Of a stretch of DNA of 24,986 nucleotides, positions 1 through 10,600 are shown in pieces. Every line of letters begins with the position of its first letter. Within the stretch, counting starts at the first letter, position 1. Origin of the DNA: Asterionellopsis glacialis (taxonomy: Eukaryota; Bacillariophyta; Plagiogrammaphyceae; Rhaphoneidales; Asterionellopsidaceae); contig WKLE02002041.1 of the NCBI GenBank assembly GCA_014885115.2, forward strand, positions 42,929 to 67,914, written 5' to 3'. The notes under the pieces are model-generated. The model made no database searches. It worked only from the letters and a program-made list of their open reading frames with translations, and was not told where the DNA came from. The translations under genes were made by a program, and so were the position numbers.

Positions 1-18
1 GTCCAAGTTTCATTCTAC

Positions 19-1274
19 CTACTGAGGCGTCGCCAGACCATTAATAGATACAAGAGAAATATCGTACTGTAGCGTCGCATTAGGTGGAATTCCTCTCCGG
101 GGAACTCCTTTTTCTCCATAAGCCAAAACTGGTGGAATAATGAGTCGTCTACGCTCTCCGACACACATTCCCTCAAGACCAACATCCCATCCAGGTGGAA
201 ATTGCCCAAACGGTTGTTTTCCCAATACAAAAAAGAGAGATATATCATTTCCTCGTCCCTGAACGGCCCTTCCATCAATCATGATAGCACTTCCATCGAA
301 TATTTGATCTGTATCAACAACTTTTCCAATGTAAGAAATTTCTAGCAAATCATCTGTTGTAGCTCCACGTCTACACAATTTGGGAGCAACTAATTGTGAG
401 ACTGTCAACTGTTGTTCCTCTTGTTCCGTTTCAACTCTTCCCATCTTTACAGAACCATCTGCATTACGCTGTGTAGTATCTCCCGCGGGTGCTACTTGTG
501 TTGTAACGCCATTCTGAATGTCGCCCGAAATCAACCTTTGTCGAAACAAATCGGGATCCCTAAATTTTAGTTCGATCGTATCACCCTGAGCCCGTTTTAA
601 CATTATAGTAACACCCTCTGCATTTGTTCTTTCTGCGCTTTGACCATCAACAGAAACGAGAACCCAACTTTCTTGGATTCCTAGACGAGAGGCAAGAGAG
701 TTAGGTCGCACAGACTTTACAACCACCCGAGAATTTGTACGAAACTCTACCATTCCAAGTTGAATACCTAATCCATTCTGGGCCATTTCTTCTCTGGATA
801 TGACTATAGATATCTGTGGATTTAGTGAAGTAGTAAAATTAGTCAAACTTATGCTGATAAAAATATTCTTTCTTTAAATTTCTTGCTTCCGGTATCTAAG
901 CAACGTACCTCGTCATCTGGAACTGTGCGTCTCTTGTTGGTTTCGGGAGAAGCGGCAAACGCCCCATACGAATCGTCTAAATCAGCTACTCCAAAGGATC
1001 CCCGTTCGTCAGTAATAGCAGCATTGGCTTTATGCTTGTTAAACACGAGACCAGAAAAAAAGCTTCCTCCTACAATCATGGCTTCTCGTCGGCCAATATG
1101 ATTTCCCGAGGATGATTCAGAATGAGTCATTCGTACTTTCGTTTCCAACCAATTTCTCTGTCGCGAGTTTTTCCCCACTCCAGTGGAATAAGAGGAAAAC
1201 GCATTACATCGACACAATTGAAATATAAATAAGATTGCCAATAAGCTCTCGATCGTTCCAACCATTTTCGTCAT
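19..1274 (-). CDS. PDZ-FKBP peptidyl-prolyl isomerase, probably thylakoid lumen
   Basis: Two exons, 909-1274 and 19-813; intron 814-908 (GTACGT...CCACAG, phase 0) gives 386 aa. ATG at 1274 is the first ATG of the open frame; upstream in-frame codons include no ATG. Residues 1-26 form a signal peptide ending CRCNA-F, the usual diatom cleavage context before Phe. A Ser/Arg-rich transit stretch follows, then GRREAM (61-66), a hydrophobic run and ANAA (83-86), which resembles a twin-arginine lumen signal. A PDZ-like domain spans about 137-208 ([16 protein letters not shown]). The FKBP domain spans about 271-382, with [26 protein letters not shown] and [12 protein letters not shown] matching family positions. 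FKBPs isomerise X-Pro bonds during folding. Exon structure and targeting are inferred; the FKBP call is firm. The next gene upstream lies on the same strand about 850 nt away. Confidence 0.88.
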
Positions 1275-2121
1275 TGTATCCTTTCGCTTTGTGTGGTTGT
1301 TACAAGTAAGATTGTGAAAGTTCTTCGTCGCTCTCAAGGTCCTTTGAACCGCATGCTGATGCAGAGATCGAGAATGCTTGTCACAACACAAACAAAAAAA
1401 TTGATGTTGTGAGTGAGTACGGAGGCTGTATCTTGGATGAAATGTCTAATGAACGTTAGTGTTTACGACATAAAGTGTTGTAGTAGATTTAGTTTGGAAC
1501 CTGAGTTCTCTGTAACTGCGTAGCCTTTGTACGTGGGACATATATGTGGATGGGATGTTGTGAAGACACGACGTGTCGTCTGTCTTTTGAGCGCTGTATC
1601 TTCTTATTTTCATCCTCTGGTCCTATTAATACCGGTACCTGTAAAACGCACGGAAGCACAGTCTGTCATGACTCCCGTGGCAACGGTATGTTACAAGAAG
1701 TTTGAACAAAAACAGCAAAAAATGAACTGATGTACAAAAATAGAAAAATTTTAAAAAAGCCAAGAAGCGAAACCAGTAAAAATATATTTATACATATTGC
1801 ATATTACTAATATGTTTCGTATGGGGGCTTCAATTGATGTGTGTTTATAATTATTTATTTAGAAATTACACAAGCAACATAGGACCTACATGACAATGAT
1901 CGCAGCTGCTTGGATGAAATGGGTTTTACGCATTAGTAGACTCGATCTGAAGTGGATCACAAAACTAGATAGAATTCAACCAACATATTTCAAGGTTTCA
2001 ATGAGAAAAAAAAGGCATCCATTGTAGCATGACGATTTTTTAATATACGTCTTAGGTGAAATTTACATAAAAGACATCACAAATCCATATAATTAAACCA
2101 GCATTGGTAATTGCTGAATGC
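1275..2121. other. Intergenic region, 3' of PrsW-like gene and 5' of PDZ-FKBP gene
   Basis: Both flanking genes are on the minus strand, so this holds the 3' UTR of the membrane protease and the promoter and 5' UTR of the PDZ-FKBP gene. The sequence is AT-rich, especially 1735-1870. One TACCGGTA palindrome lies at 1630-1637. A 67-codon frame on the plus strand (1527-1730) has no ATG start and no recognisable motif. I see no RNA gene here. Confidence 0.6.
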
Positions 2122-5100
2122 TCAAACGATCTCAAGTTTAGGAAGCCCTTCACTTGGAACGCTCGGATTAGTATACTGCTTACTTGCGCCAGTACGTGCT
2201 TTTTCTTCGTCTTCCATGACGTGGAGACGAACTTGCTGGCTTTTATGTTCATTAATATACCAGAAGATCCCACTGCACATGACGAACAGTATGCTCAGCC
2301 ATGCAAGCACATTGACAAGAATGGTGTTGTATGGTTGACCTTCTCCAATGTTGCCTTGGTTTTCCTCCAAATATTTGTCCCAAGCAGATTCTATGTATAC
2401 GTTGACTCCAAGCAAAATTGCATCAAATGTGCCGTGAAGTATCACAGCCGGAAGAATGATTCTTCCTACACCAATATTATGGTTGTTAGTATCAGTTGTA
2501 CATTCAACAAACTTGCGAATCATGTTGATACTTTGCATAGCTGCCGCAAGAGCATGGACTGGGAAAACAGATCTAAACAACAAGATTATCCATTCCTCAC
2601 GAATATTGCTACCACCTCCCCGATCGTCATTATCGCCATTATTCGAACCAGCAACCCCCCCAAGTAAGAATACGTAGAGAAAATTTTCAGCACAAGCAAG
2701 ACCAATTGCAGCACTGATCATACCAGTAGTTATAGCAGCTGCCTTCTGTCGGTAGCTTCTGACATCCGCGTCATCTTCATAAAATTCCTCGATCGTTGCT
2801 GTTCGTTCGATCTCAAACTCTGATCGAGAATGCGTACTTCTGGATTTGGTAGAATATACTGATGACGAAGCAAATGAATTCACCCTCTGGTTGAAGTGGC
2901 TTACTTGGTGACTTCCAAATTCGTAATTCGTGTCACCTCCGCGAACAGCATAGTCCTCGTGAGACTTGCGATCAAGACCTGTTAAAAATATCAAGTCTGG
3001 ATGTTCGACAGAGCGAAAAGTAAAGTATTTGCAGACTTCTTCTGTGACGGCAGCTACAACGTATGCATTAAAGAATTCCCCGAGTATCCAAATGATACGG
3101 TAGTTGTTTACCACCCAATCCACAAAGACATCACCCTTAATTAGTTCAACAATGGCGTACACCGCATATACTAGAAAAAGAATGAGGTTAACTAAAAATC
3201 CTTCAAAAACGAAGGATGCCGGAGCTGCAATAATAAATCCCGCGGCAAAAAATTTGGTGACTCCGTCGAAACTTAAATCGCTCTTGTGAAAAATCCAGTG
3301 AACCACGTACAGCACAACAAAGCTTTGTAAGAAAGTTGCGATGAGAACTACGGCATCATCCCATGAGAACGCTGCTCGAGGGTTTAGAATGAGAGTCAAG
3401 ATAAGTGACGCCGTGCCAACTGTAAAGAACATAATAATGTATCGACTGAGCCGACTGAGAGCGTAAATATGAGGCATGATACCTCCTTTGGCTCTATCTT
3501 TTCCCATCCAACCTCTACGTAGGTCATTTACATCTTTCTGGTACTCGTGAAATGGTTGGTGCGTGATAAAGTCGATGCGTTGTAGACGAGGCGGTAAGAG
3601 CAATCTAATTTCACGCGCTTCTTGTGCCAAAGCGCACACAGACATACACTGAAACCAGCACTTGCAGATGAGACCACAACAAGAAGCCATAAAACAACTA
3701 AACAATCGTGAGAGACAATCACCATTTTTTCGTTTCTTCGTGTATAGCCCTTCAGCTTCTTGCAGCTGCTGCTTTTCTTCTTCATCTAAAGGAGGGTCCA
3801 CGGGATAGCAGCCACAGAGTGTATGACTGCAAGCCCCTTCGTACTGGTTTTCTCGAGTATACTTGTATTTCATTCGATGGCCTCTATTGGCTTCTAGAGA
3901 TGCATAGTAAAGATGATCCTCATGGGCACGTGCACGCAGTAGAGCATATCTGGCCCTCATCCTTCTTCTCCGTCCCAGCACACCAAGGAGGATGATAAAC
4001 ATGATACACAAGAAACCACGGATAGATGAATCAATACTAAAACTTTCTTGAGGTTGTTGCTCTTCAACAACGTCATAGCCAGCGTCTTCATAATCGTTGG
4101 TGTACCAGTCGTCCCAGCCATTCTGGTCAAGATCTCTCATATTTTGAGAATGATTAGTAGATGTATTATTCTCACGGAACCATTCATCCTTGATGAATCC
4201 TGCTACAGGTTCCCAGATGTTTTCCTGGTAATCACGAATTTTGAAAATTCCGTTGATTGAATGTTTTATAGGAATTGTCAGAAGTGCATTCGAATCTTCC
4301 ATCATATTAGCGCGACGCCCGTTATTTTGATCGTCGTTGTTGTCATCATTGTTGTAGTTGTCGTCGACGTTGTTGTAGTTGTTGCCATCATCATTATTGT
4401 AGTCGTCGTTGTTGTCGTTGTTGCCATCATCATTATTGTAATCGTCATTGTTGTAGTCATCGTTGAAGTAGTTGTTGTCATCATTGTTGTTGTAGTAGTT
4501 GTTGTTATTATTTTCATCCATGTCATAATCATACCCATCGACATAATTACTGGCATACCTACTACCTTCTCCAGTACCAAATCCAAAAACCATGTAAGTT
4601 ATGCAAATCAAAACAAACGTGATGGTCAAGGAAATCCACAAGATACGCGATGGCTGGCGAGAGAATTCACGGTCACTGGAGCGAGGTTTGAGTCCCCTGC
4701 GTTCATTTCGAAGGTTTAACAAATGTTCTGTCCGTTGAGATAGAATCAAGCCAAAACATCCAATGGCAGCACAAACGAGTTGCTCATCCAAGAAAAGATT
4801 ACGAATCGATGTACTGAAACCTCTGTAACGAATCATGGGTTTGGGGGGTTCTTCCTCCGCAACCTCACTTCCCGCGTAAGATGATGCCGATATTGATCTA
4901 CGAGAGACTCTAGATTCATAGGAATCTTCCGAGTCATCATCTTCTAGATTGGAACTGTAAAATAATCGTGAGTTACTTTTAGGAATCCCAATATCACCCT
5001 GAGGAGGCAATGGTGGTTGTGTTGCCGATTGTTCTTTAGAAGATTTTTCGATATCATCGGCTTTCGCGTTCTTTGACGAGGTTGCCTCTGCACCGTTTCT

Positions 5101-5352
5101 TTCCATGGAACGCATTCGTTCGCTTGGTTCCTTCGACGAAGGACGACGGAACAATCTAGAGATTCCTGAAGTTATGTTTCTTCCGCGTTGTGGAGGTGCC
5201 ATCACAAATGCTTCTGGATTTTCCCCCGACGCAGGAGTTGCATCTGCATTGTCAACAGCATTATCAGAAGCAGTCAAAGATTCTTCAACGCCACCGCTCC
5301 CTGATCTGCTATTATTTCGTCGAAACCCAAACTTGCGTGAAGGTGTCGACAT
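2122..5352 (-). CDS. PrsW-family intramembrane metalloprotease-like protein with Asn/Asp tract
   Basis: Single-exon 1076-aa frame starting at ATG 5352 in an A-rich context. The N-terminal ~190 residues are Ser/Arg-rich and probably cytosolic and disordered. Hydrophobic segments lie near 234-257, 440-456, 634-656, 667-687, 700-737, 752-772, 870-900, 920-945, 962-984 and 1007-1032. The C-terminal half carries four spaced motifs typical of PrsW (peptidase family M82): VTEEVCKYF (E771, E772, K775), GLACAENF (E889, N890), PVHALAAAM (H933) and LHGTFDAIL (H973, D977). In known PrsW proteins these Glu and His residues form the proposed metal site in the membrane. Between the first two hydrophobic segments lies an Asn/Asp tract (about 272-347). 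Cys-rich segment 549-574 may be membrane-associated. Substrate is unknown; activity is inferred from motifs only. Confidence 0.8.
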   Translation of the reverse strand: MSTPSRKFGFRRNNSRSGSGGVEESLTASDNAVDNADATPASGENPEAFVMAPPQRGRNITSGISRLFRRPSSKEPSERMRSMERNGAEATSSKNAKADDIEKSSKEQSATQPPLPPQGDIGIPKSNSRLFYSSNLEDDDSEDSYESRVSRRSISASSYAGSEVAEEEPPKPMIRYRGFSTSIRNLFLDEQLVCAAIGCFGLILSQRTEHLLNLRNERRGLKPRSSDREFSRQPSRILWISLTITFVLICITYMVFGFGTGEGSRYASNYVDGYDYDMDENNNNNYYNNNDDNNYFNDDYNNDDYNNDDGNNDNNDDYNNDDGNNYNNVDDNYNNDDNNDDQNNGRRANMMEDSNALLTIPIKHSINGIFKIRDYQENIWEPVAGFIKDEWFRENNTSTNHSQNMRDLDQNGWDDWYTNDYEDAGYDVVEEQQPQESFSIDSSIRGFLCIMFIILLGVLGRRRRMRARYALLRARAHEDHLYYASLEANRGHRMKYKYTRENQYEGACSHTLCGCYPVDPPLDEEEKQQLQEAEGLYTKKRKNGDCLSRLFSCFMASCCGLICKCWFQCMSVCALAQEAREIRLLLPPRLQRIDFITHQPFHEYQKDVNDLRRGWMGKDRAKGGIMPHIYALSRLSRYIIMFFTVGTASLILTLILNPRAAFSWDDAVVLIATFLQSFVVLYVVHWIFHKSDLSFDGVTKFFAAGFIIAAPASFVFEGFLVNLILFLVYAVYAIVELIKGDVFVDWVVNNYRIIWILGEFFNAYVVAAVTEEVCKYFTFRSVEHPDLIFLTGLDRKSHEDYAVRGGDTNYEFGSHQVSHFNQRVNSFASSSVYSTKSRSTHSRSEFEIERTATIEEFYEDDADVRSYRQKAAAITTGMISAAIGLACAENFLYVFLLGGVAGSNNGDNDDRGGGSNIREEWIILLFRSVFPVHALAAAMQSINMIRKFVECTTDTNNHNIGVGRIILPAVILHGTFDAILLGVNVYIESAWDKYLEENQGNIGEGQPYNTILVNVLAWLSILFVMCSGIFWYINEHKSQQVRLHVMEDEEKARTGASKQYTNPSVPSEGLPKLEIV
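4318..4530 (-). repeat. GTT/GTC/ATC-type trinucleotide-like repeat encoding Asn/Asp tract
   Basis: Imperfect trinucleotide repeats (plus strand GTTGTT, GTCGTC, ATCATT) within the PrsW-like gene. On the coding strand they encode runs of Asn, Asp and Tyr such as YNNDDYNNDDGNN, including a near-repeat of NNDDYNNDDGNN. The frame stays open throughout, so expansion has occurred in whole codons. The antisense frame also stays open and would encode Val/Ile runs; it is a by-product of the repeat. Confidence 0.85.
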
Positions 5353-5565
5353 TGTTTACCTTTTTCTTGAATTGAATCACTAAAAAGGAAGAGACTTTAG
5401 TTGGACATCTACAGTATGGATATGAGTTTGCGTAAAGGTCAATGGCCAACACCTAATATTTTGGAAGAAGTCCTTGCCTTTACTATCTTGTACTGCTTTC
5501 GGCGCGGTGGGCGATACCAGGTAGTGAGTGTCCTTGTATAAAATGATAGATGCCTATTACAGGGG

Positions 5566-7244
5566 TACCTGGTACGTCCAAGGTCCTACAGTAGCCCTAT
5601 GGTCTCTAGAGAGAGAGGTCCCCTCGTGTTATTCCCCCCAATCCACGGCTCTCGTGTAGAATTTTGTGGAAAACACTCAGAATATGAAGAAACATCACCA
5701 TTTGATCTCAGTAATAACACCTACAACTATGAATAATCTAAATACATCGCTGAATCCGTTGGTAATTCGCAATACTTATAGAGTACTTTGCGAATCGTCG
5801 GACATTGGTATATTTTGTACCTAACCAAAGTTGCAACCTGCTGGTACAAATGCTACGACTACCTGGTACCTGTTACAGAAGAAGGTATTTGTACTGGTAG
5901 TATCGGTATTTATGTTTTGTACGAAAGTGAGATTCTGTATCATTGTCCACGTTTTTGTATATGCATCTTTGAAAATCGTAACCGTTGAGGTTGCAAAAAC
6001 TATCATATATACATATTTTTCAAGTATCAAATAATGAAAATTAAAATTGGCTTGTTTCGACATTTTCCAATAGACTGCCAATGCAATCGCTGGATTGTCC
6101 GATGTTCGAAATATGGGAACGGAGGAGGGCGCGCTTGGCGGCAACAGCAACACACACAGACTAAAAATTAGACACGGGACTGATCGATCATAATCAAAAA
6201 TTCAAACTGAACTCATCCAACATCGCCCGTAGCACCGTACTGTACCTCTGATACATCAGACCTGTATTATGTTTTTATACAGTAAATATTGGTAATAATT
6301 CACTCTTGAAAGTGCTATGGTCATTATTCGTCTCATCTAATATTATATGATAAAATAGGATCTACCAGGTATACCTGCTGGTAGATAGTGCAAGTTCATG
6401 GCATACTATATATGTGAATTATTCCTATGCTGAATGTTTTCAGAAGGATAATAATGTCTTTGGTATATGCCCAACACTTGTAAAACAGTATTCTTGAAAA
6501 CAGCTTTAGTGAAACCATGTGAAGAGCAAACCTGTCTAAAAATGGAAACCATCTTTCTCTACCTATTTACAAAAATAATCATATTCTTTCATATGAATCA
6601 ATACTGTACATTATTATCGACATAGGTTTGTGAGAATTTTTTGAGCCACGTGCCCATATAGAAGAGAACGCCTTATTGCTTTTGAAAATAATTACACTGT
6701 AGTACAGTACTGTACCAGGTACAGGACTTGTTTGGTCTTTTCTTTGGGTAGATATGGTATAAAATTGAATTTACGAATTTGTCCGATAAATAATATATAT
6801 TGGTCGTCGCGAACGAAGAGAATTTATATGACATAGAAAAAAAAGTACAGTGTTTCTCATTATCAAATGCCTGTACCTGGTACCCTGGTAGGTCCTACCA
6901 GGTACTGTCTGTGGATAAAGCTACTGGAGTAGGACAGGTATGCATCGCACCGTTGCGTTCTCTGCGTGCGTGCGGGATGCTGGATGTCTGTGAGAGAGTG
7001 TGGCTGGTGTGGCGAGGGAGCAAATGCGCGGTTGAGTGATAATGGCGCTGACTGGTCTCCCCGCCGTCGTGGTGATTACCCTTCTTCTCCTCATCCTTGC
7101 ATGTCCGTCCTCTCTCTCTAGAGAGAGAGAAACTAGGACGTACTGGTACCGGTAGTGTACCAGGTATGTGGCGTCTGTGTCCTCTAAACCTAATGCAAAC
7201 TACCGGTATGGTCCTATGGACCTGTACCAGGTACGGTACCGGTA
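5566..7244. repeat. Cluster of TACCWGGTA / TACCGGTA palindromes
   Basis: TACCWGGTA occurs at 5566, 5860, 6363, 6713, 6874, 6896, 7158 and 7225. TACCGGTA occurs at 7147, 7201 and 7237. Several sit back to back or share flanking GGTAC, for example 6871-6906 and 7141-7166, forming longer compound palindromes. Flanks differ between copies, so this is not one dispersed element copied with its surroundings. Function is unknown. Confidence 0.8.
7111..7128. repeat. Perfect CT/AG palindrome
   Basis: An 18-nt perfect palindrome centred on CTAG: nine bases of alternating T/C followed by their complement. A related shorter copy is at 5603-5612. Degenerate versions built from CTAGAGAG and CTACTAG lie at 7280-7310 and 7380-7450, just ahead of the KH gene. 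They could be DNA sites or fold in the transcript; the sequence does not decide. Confidence 0.7.
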
Positions 7245-7670
7245 GTACCTACGATACTTGGTATCATATCTCGTACATAGTCCTCTATTTCTAGACTAGA
7301 GAGAGAGTCAAGTTCAAAAACCCACCAGCAAAGCAAGAGGAGCGAGCGAGGGCAACTTTATCTGTAGCTGCATGCTTAAGTTTCTAGAGAGGGTTTCTCT
7401 CTACTAGTAGAAGTAGTTAGAGTCTCTAGCCGCCTCTACTAGAGAGAGCTGGAGAAGTGGTCGACTCAAGGCCAAAGTTGTGCTGCTCTTGGACGAGGGT
7501 CTGGATTGCATGGAAAGCATACATCATAATAGAATCAATCGAGCAACAGTTAATACTAAATAGCAGCAAAAAGACAGAGGATACCAATCGTGTACGACAC
7601 GATACTCTCGTGGCAGCTAGTCTAGTTCATAGAATTGCAACAAGCTGCTTGAATCACCAACAACAAACGT

Positions 7671-10600
7671 TTGAAATATAATATACACGCCAAAATTCCT
7701 CCTCGACGCCCCCATAGCAAAGCCAAGGCCACAACGACCTTGGCCGAGACGGCCACAACGGCTGCTCGGATAGCGGCTGCTATTTCGAAAGAAGACAATG
7801 ACGTTGTGGCGGAATTCACAGTGACAGGAACAACTCTCACGCAAGAAGATACAATAAATAATCATCATTCCGGAGGAGGAGTTCAGGGACCGCAGCAACA
7901 GACGAGTACCAGCATTAATAGCAGTCACCACAGTGGTGACGACAATATCAACAGCAACTCCAACAGCAATTCCCTCCTCAATGGAGGAGGAGGATGTCTG
8001 CACTGCCATAAGGATGGGCCGATTCAAGTTTCATGTGATGAGTGCCATTCGTACATTTGCAACAATTGCCATTGGTGCCATGAGTTTCAAGCCAATCACG
8101 AAATTCGAGTCTGTGATCGATGCGATGCATTCTACTGTCGGGGATGCGATGAAATGGATCAATGTGATGATTGCTCCGAAGTGGTGTGTGCGTCCTGTAG
8201 CACACTGCTAAGTTGTAAATTTTGTGGTGGTGGATTATGTGAAGAGTGCGCTACAGCCTGTGGACGGTAAGTTACAGTGTTGCCTCTTGGATCGTTCTCT
8301 TTGGTATTGCTTTATTAGTTGCTCGACAGACAGCCGCACTCACACGCCCCTCGCCTTCCTTATTTACTTGCGTGTTTTGTTGTTTTTCTCTCTCAGATGT
8401 GGTATTGTACTCTGTGCAAGAGATGCCAAGTTTGCCGTGGAATGTGATACCTGTAAATTATCGTACTGCCTTGTTTGTTTGGCATCTGGTACCAAGGATC
8501 CTTGTGTAAGATGTGGTCATCGTCCATCCAAAAGAGTTGAGCAGCTGGTACATTTGCGTTTAAAATCCATTTACAAGGCATTCAAACAATCGGGAGCACA
8601 GAACCGAGGAAGTGGTGGTGGTGGTTCTGGAAGTGGTAGCGGGGTTGGAGGTAGTAGTAGTAGAGATGATATTATACACGCAGACGATCATGAGGAGAAC
8701 CATTATCATCATCACAGTGATGACGAAGATATGCAAACCGATAGTGGAGGTGGTACTGGTGGTAATGATGTTGGAGCTGTACTGCAAGCAGCTGCAGCGG
8801 CTGCCGCCGCTTCCAAGGGAGGGTGTGGTGCAGCAGGTGGTGGTGGCGGTCATCATTCACAATCATCATTATCCTCCATGGGAGGAGCATCTAATAATAG
8901 TAAAAAAGATTCGAGTGGTGGTGCCGATAGGACAACACCCTTGGAAAAATTTAGAGTCAAACAACTCGAAGCAGATGCAGCAGCCGCAGCGCTACTTGCG
9001 GAACTGGAAGAGGAAGAAATGGCAGCTGAAACAGCCAACAAATCGAAGAAAAGTAAAAAGAAAAGAAAAAAGGAACGCCAGCAAGCTAAAAAAGATGAAG
9101 AAGAAAAGAAGAAAAAGGCCGAACAGCAGAAGGAAGAAGAAGAGGAAAAACGAAAACAGCACGAATTACAAAAACAACAGCATCAACATCAACACAAAGA
9201 GCAACGTCGAAATTCTAATGCTAACGATAAGCCAGTGACATCTTCTGTTCCTATGCCTTCCACCCAAAACGAAAAAATAAAAGGAACGAAAAAAAGTGTC
9301 AAAGAATCAACGACGAAGAATGGTGTAGAAGAAGACCAAAAACGTGCGGATGACATTCCAAAAGAAGCTAATACCTCAATAACGAATGCTGTACCTCAAA
9401 AGGAAGAGGTGGATGAAACGGAAAAACTTTTGTGTGAAATGGTAGCTGAAGGTGATGCAGATGGTATTGAAGCACTTTTGGCAAGTCTCAAGGGGATACC
9501 TGGTAGAGCAGCTCTGCGTAAGAATGCAAAAAAGGCTTTGAAACGCCTGAGAGAAGCTAACGAACCAGAAGTACCGGTAACGACGGAAAAGGAAGAAAAG
9601 ATTCCTCAAGCTCCAACAGAGTCATCGGTACCAGCCAACACTGATCATGGTGGTACTCGGCCGAGAGCAGAGACTCCAAATCAGAACGAGATAAGTGGCG
9701 GATATAAAGCCCCCGAGCCTCTTTTAAAACTCATTTCGCATACACACCGACCAGCTGGTCACACAACACAAACAGCAGCTCCACCAGGTGTAGCAGGTGC
9801 TCTTCAACGTGCACGGTCTAATGGAGCTGCTCCACCATTACAGCCTGGTACAGCGAGATCCGAATGTGTTATGCATATGGCACCTTCTGTTGTTGGGTGG
9901 GTTATTGGTAAAGGAGGCCAGCGTATACGGGATCTTATGGAAGAAAGTGGTGCCAAGGTGTGGATAGACCAAGATAACATGACGCAACAAGACCCACGAG
10001 TAGTGTATGTAAGTGGAAGTCGGAAATCAGTGGATTCTGCTGTTCGAATGATTAAGGAGTTAGTCGCAAAAGCACCAGTTGGGAGCGCTGGAGGGACACC
10101 AGTGTCAACTTCAATGCCACAAACTAGTATTGGCGTGTCTCCTGTTGTCGGAAAACCTCCATTAATTCCAGACACCGATTTGAAACAACCTGACGTTTCC
10201 GAAGGAATCGCAAAGCCTTCTCCTGTGCCAGCTGTCCAACCACCAAATCTGACTATGCGTAGCTCTAACATGGATGATCCACAACCTGCCACACAACAAA
10301 CACAAGAGCATCTTTCAGTTCGTCGGACGGAATCGGCAGGTCCTTTTGCATATAACAACAACGCAGATACCACAAACAAAGGAGATTGGGACGTTCATGA
10401 AATGACTTGCGAGTCAAGATTTGTCCCATTACTGATTGGACGGCGTGGTTGGACGATAAAGCACATTCAAGATTCAAGTGGTGCTCGGGTAGACATTGAC
10501 CAAACTGTGACTCCTCGCCTGATAAAAATATCAGGCAAATCCCATTGTGTCCGAAGTGCAATACGCATGGTTCGAGACGTACTGAGCTATCCACATGCTC

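Larger units (their letters stand above)
5353..7652. other. Divergent intergenic region rich in short palindromes
   Basis: This 2.3 kb separates the PrsW-like gene (minus) from the zinc-cluster/KH gene (plus), so it should contain both promoters. I found no convincing coding region; long frames such as 5821-6153 on the minus strand lack an ATG start and family motifs. The region holds eight copies of the palindrome TACCWGGTA, three of TACCGGTA, and several TCTCTAGAGA-type palindromes (5603-5612, 7111-7128, and degenerate copies at 7280-7450). The last 350 nt are probably the leader of the KH gene and may hide a first exon. Confidence 0.6.

Noticed and set aside
2104..2667. Plus-strand 187-codon frame
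   Set aside because: Antisense to the conserved C-terminal membrane part of the PrsW-like gene; no family features.
4261..4719. Plus-strand frame rich in Val and Ile
   Set aside because: It is antisense to the Asn/Asp-coding repeat of the PrsW-like gene and exists only because that repeat lacks stops on both strands.
5821..6153. Minus-strand 110-codon frame
   Set aside because: It begins at a GTG, not ATG, has no motif, and lies in palindrome-rich intergenic DNA.
8612..9238. Plus-strand frame rich in Lys/Arg inside the KH gene
   Set aside because: Frame-shifted shadow of the low-complexity part of the KH gene.
9497..9505. TACCTGGTA inside the KH coding exon
   Set aside because: Counted in the motif total but not treated as an element; it lies in well-formed coding sequence and is isolated.
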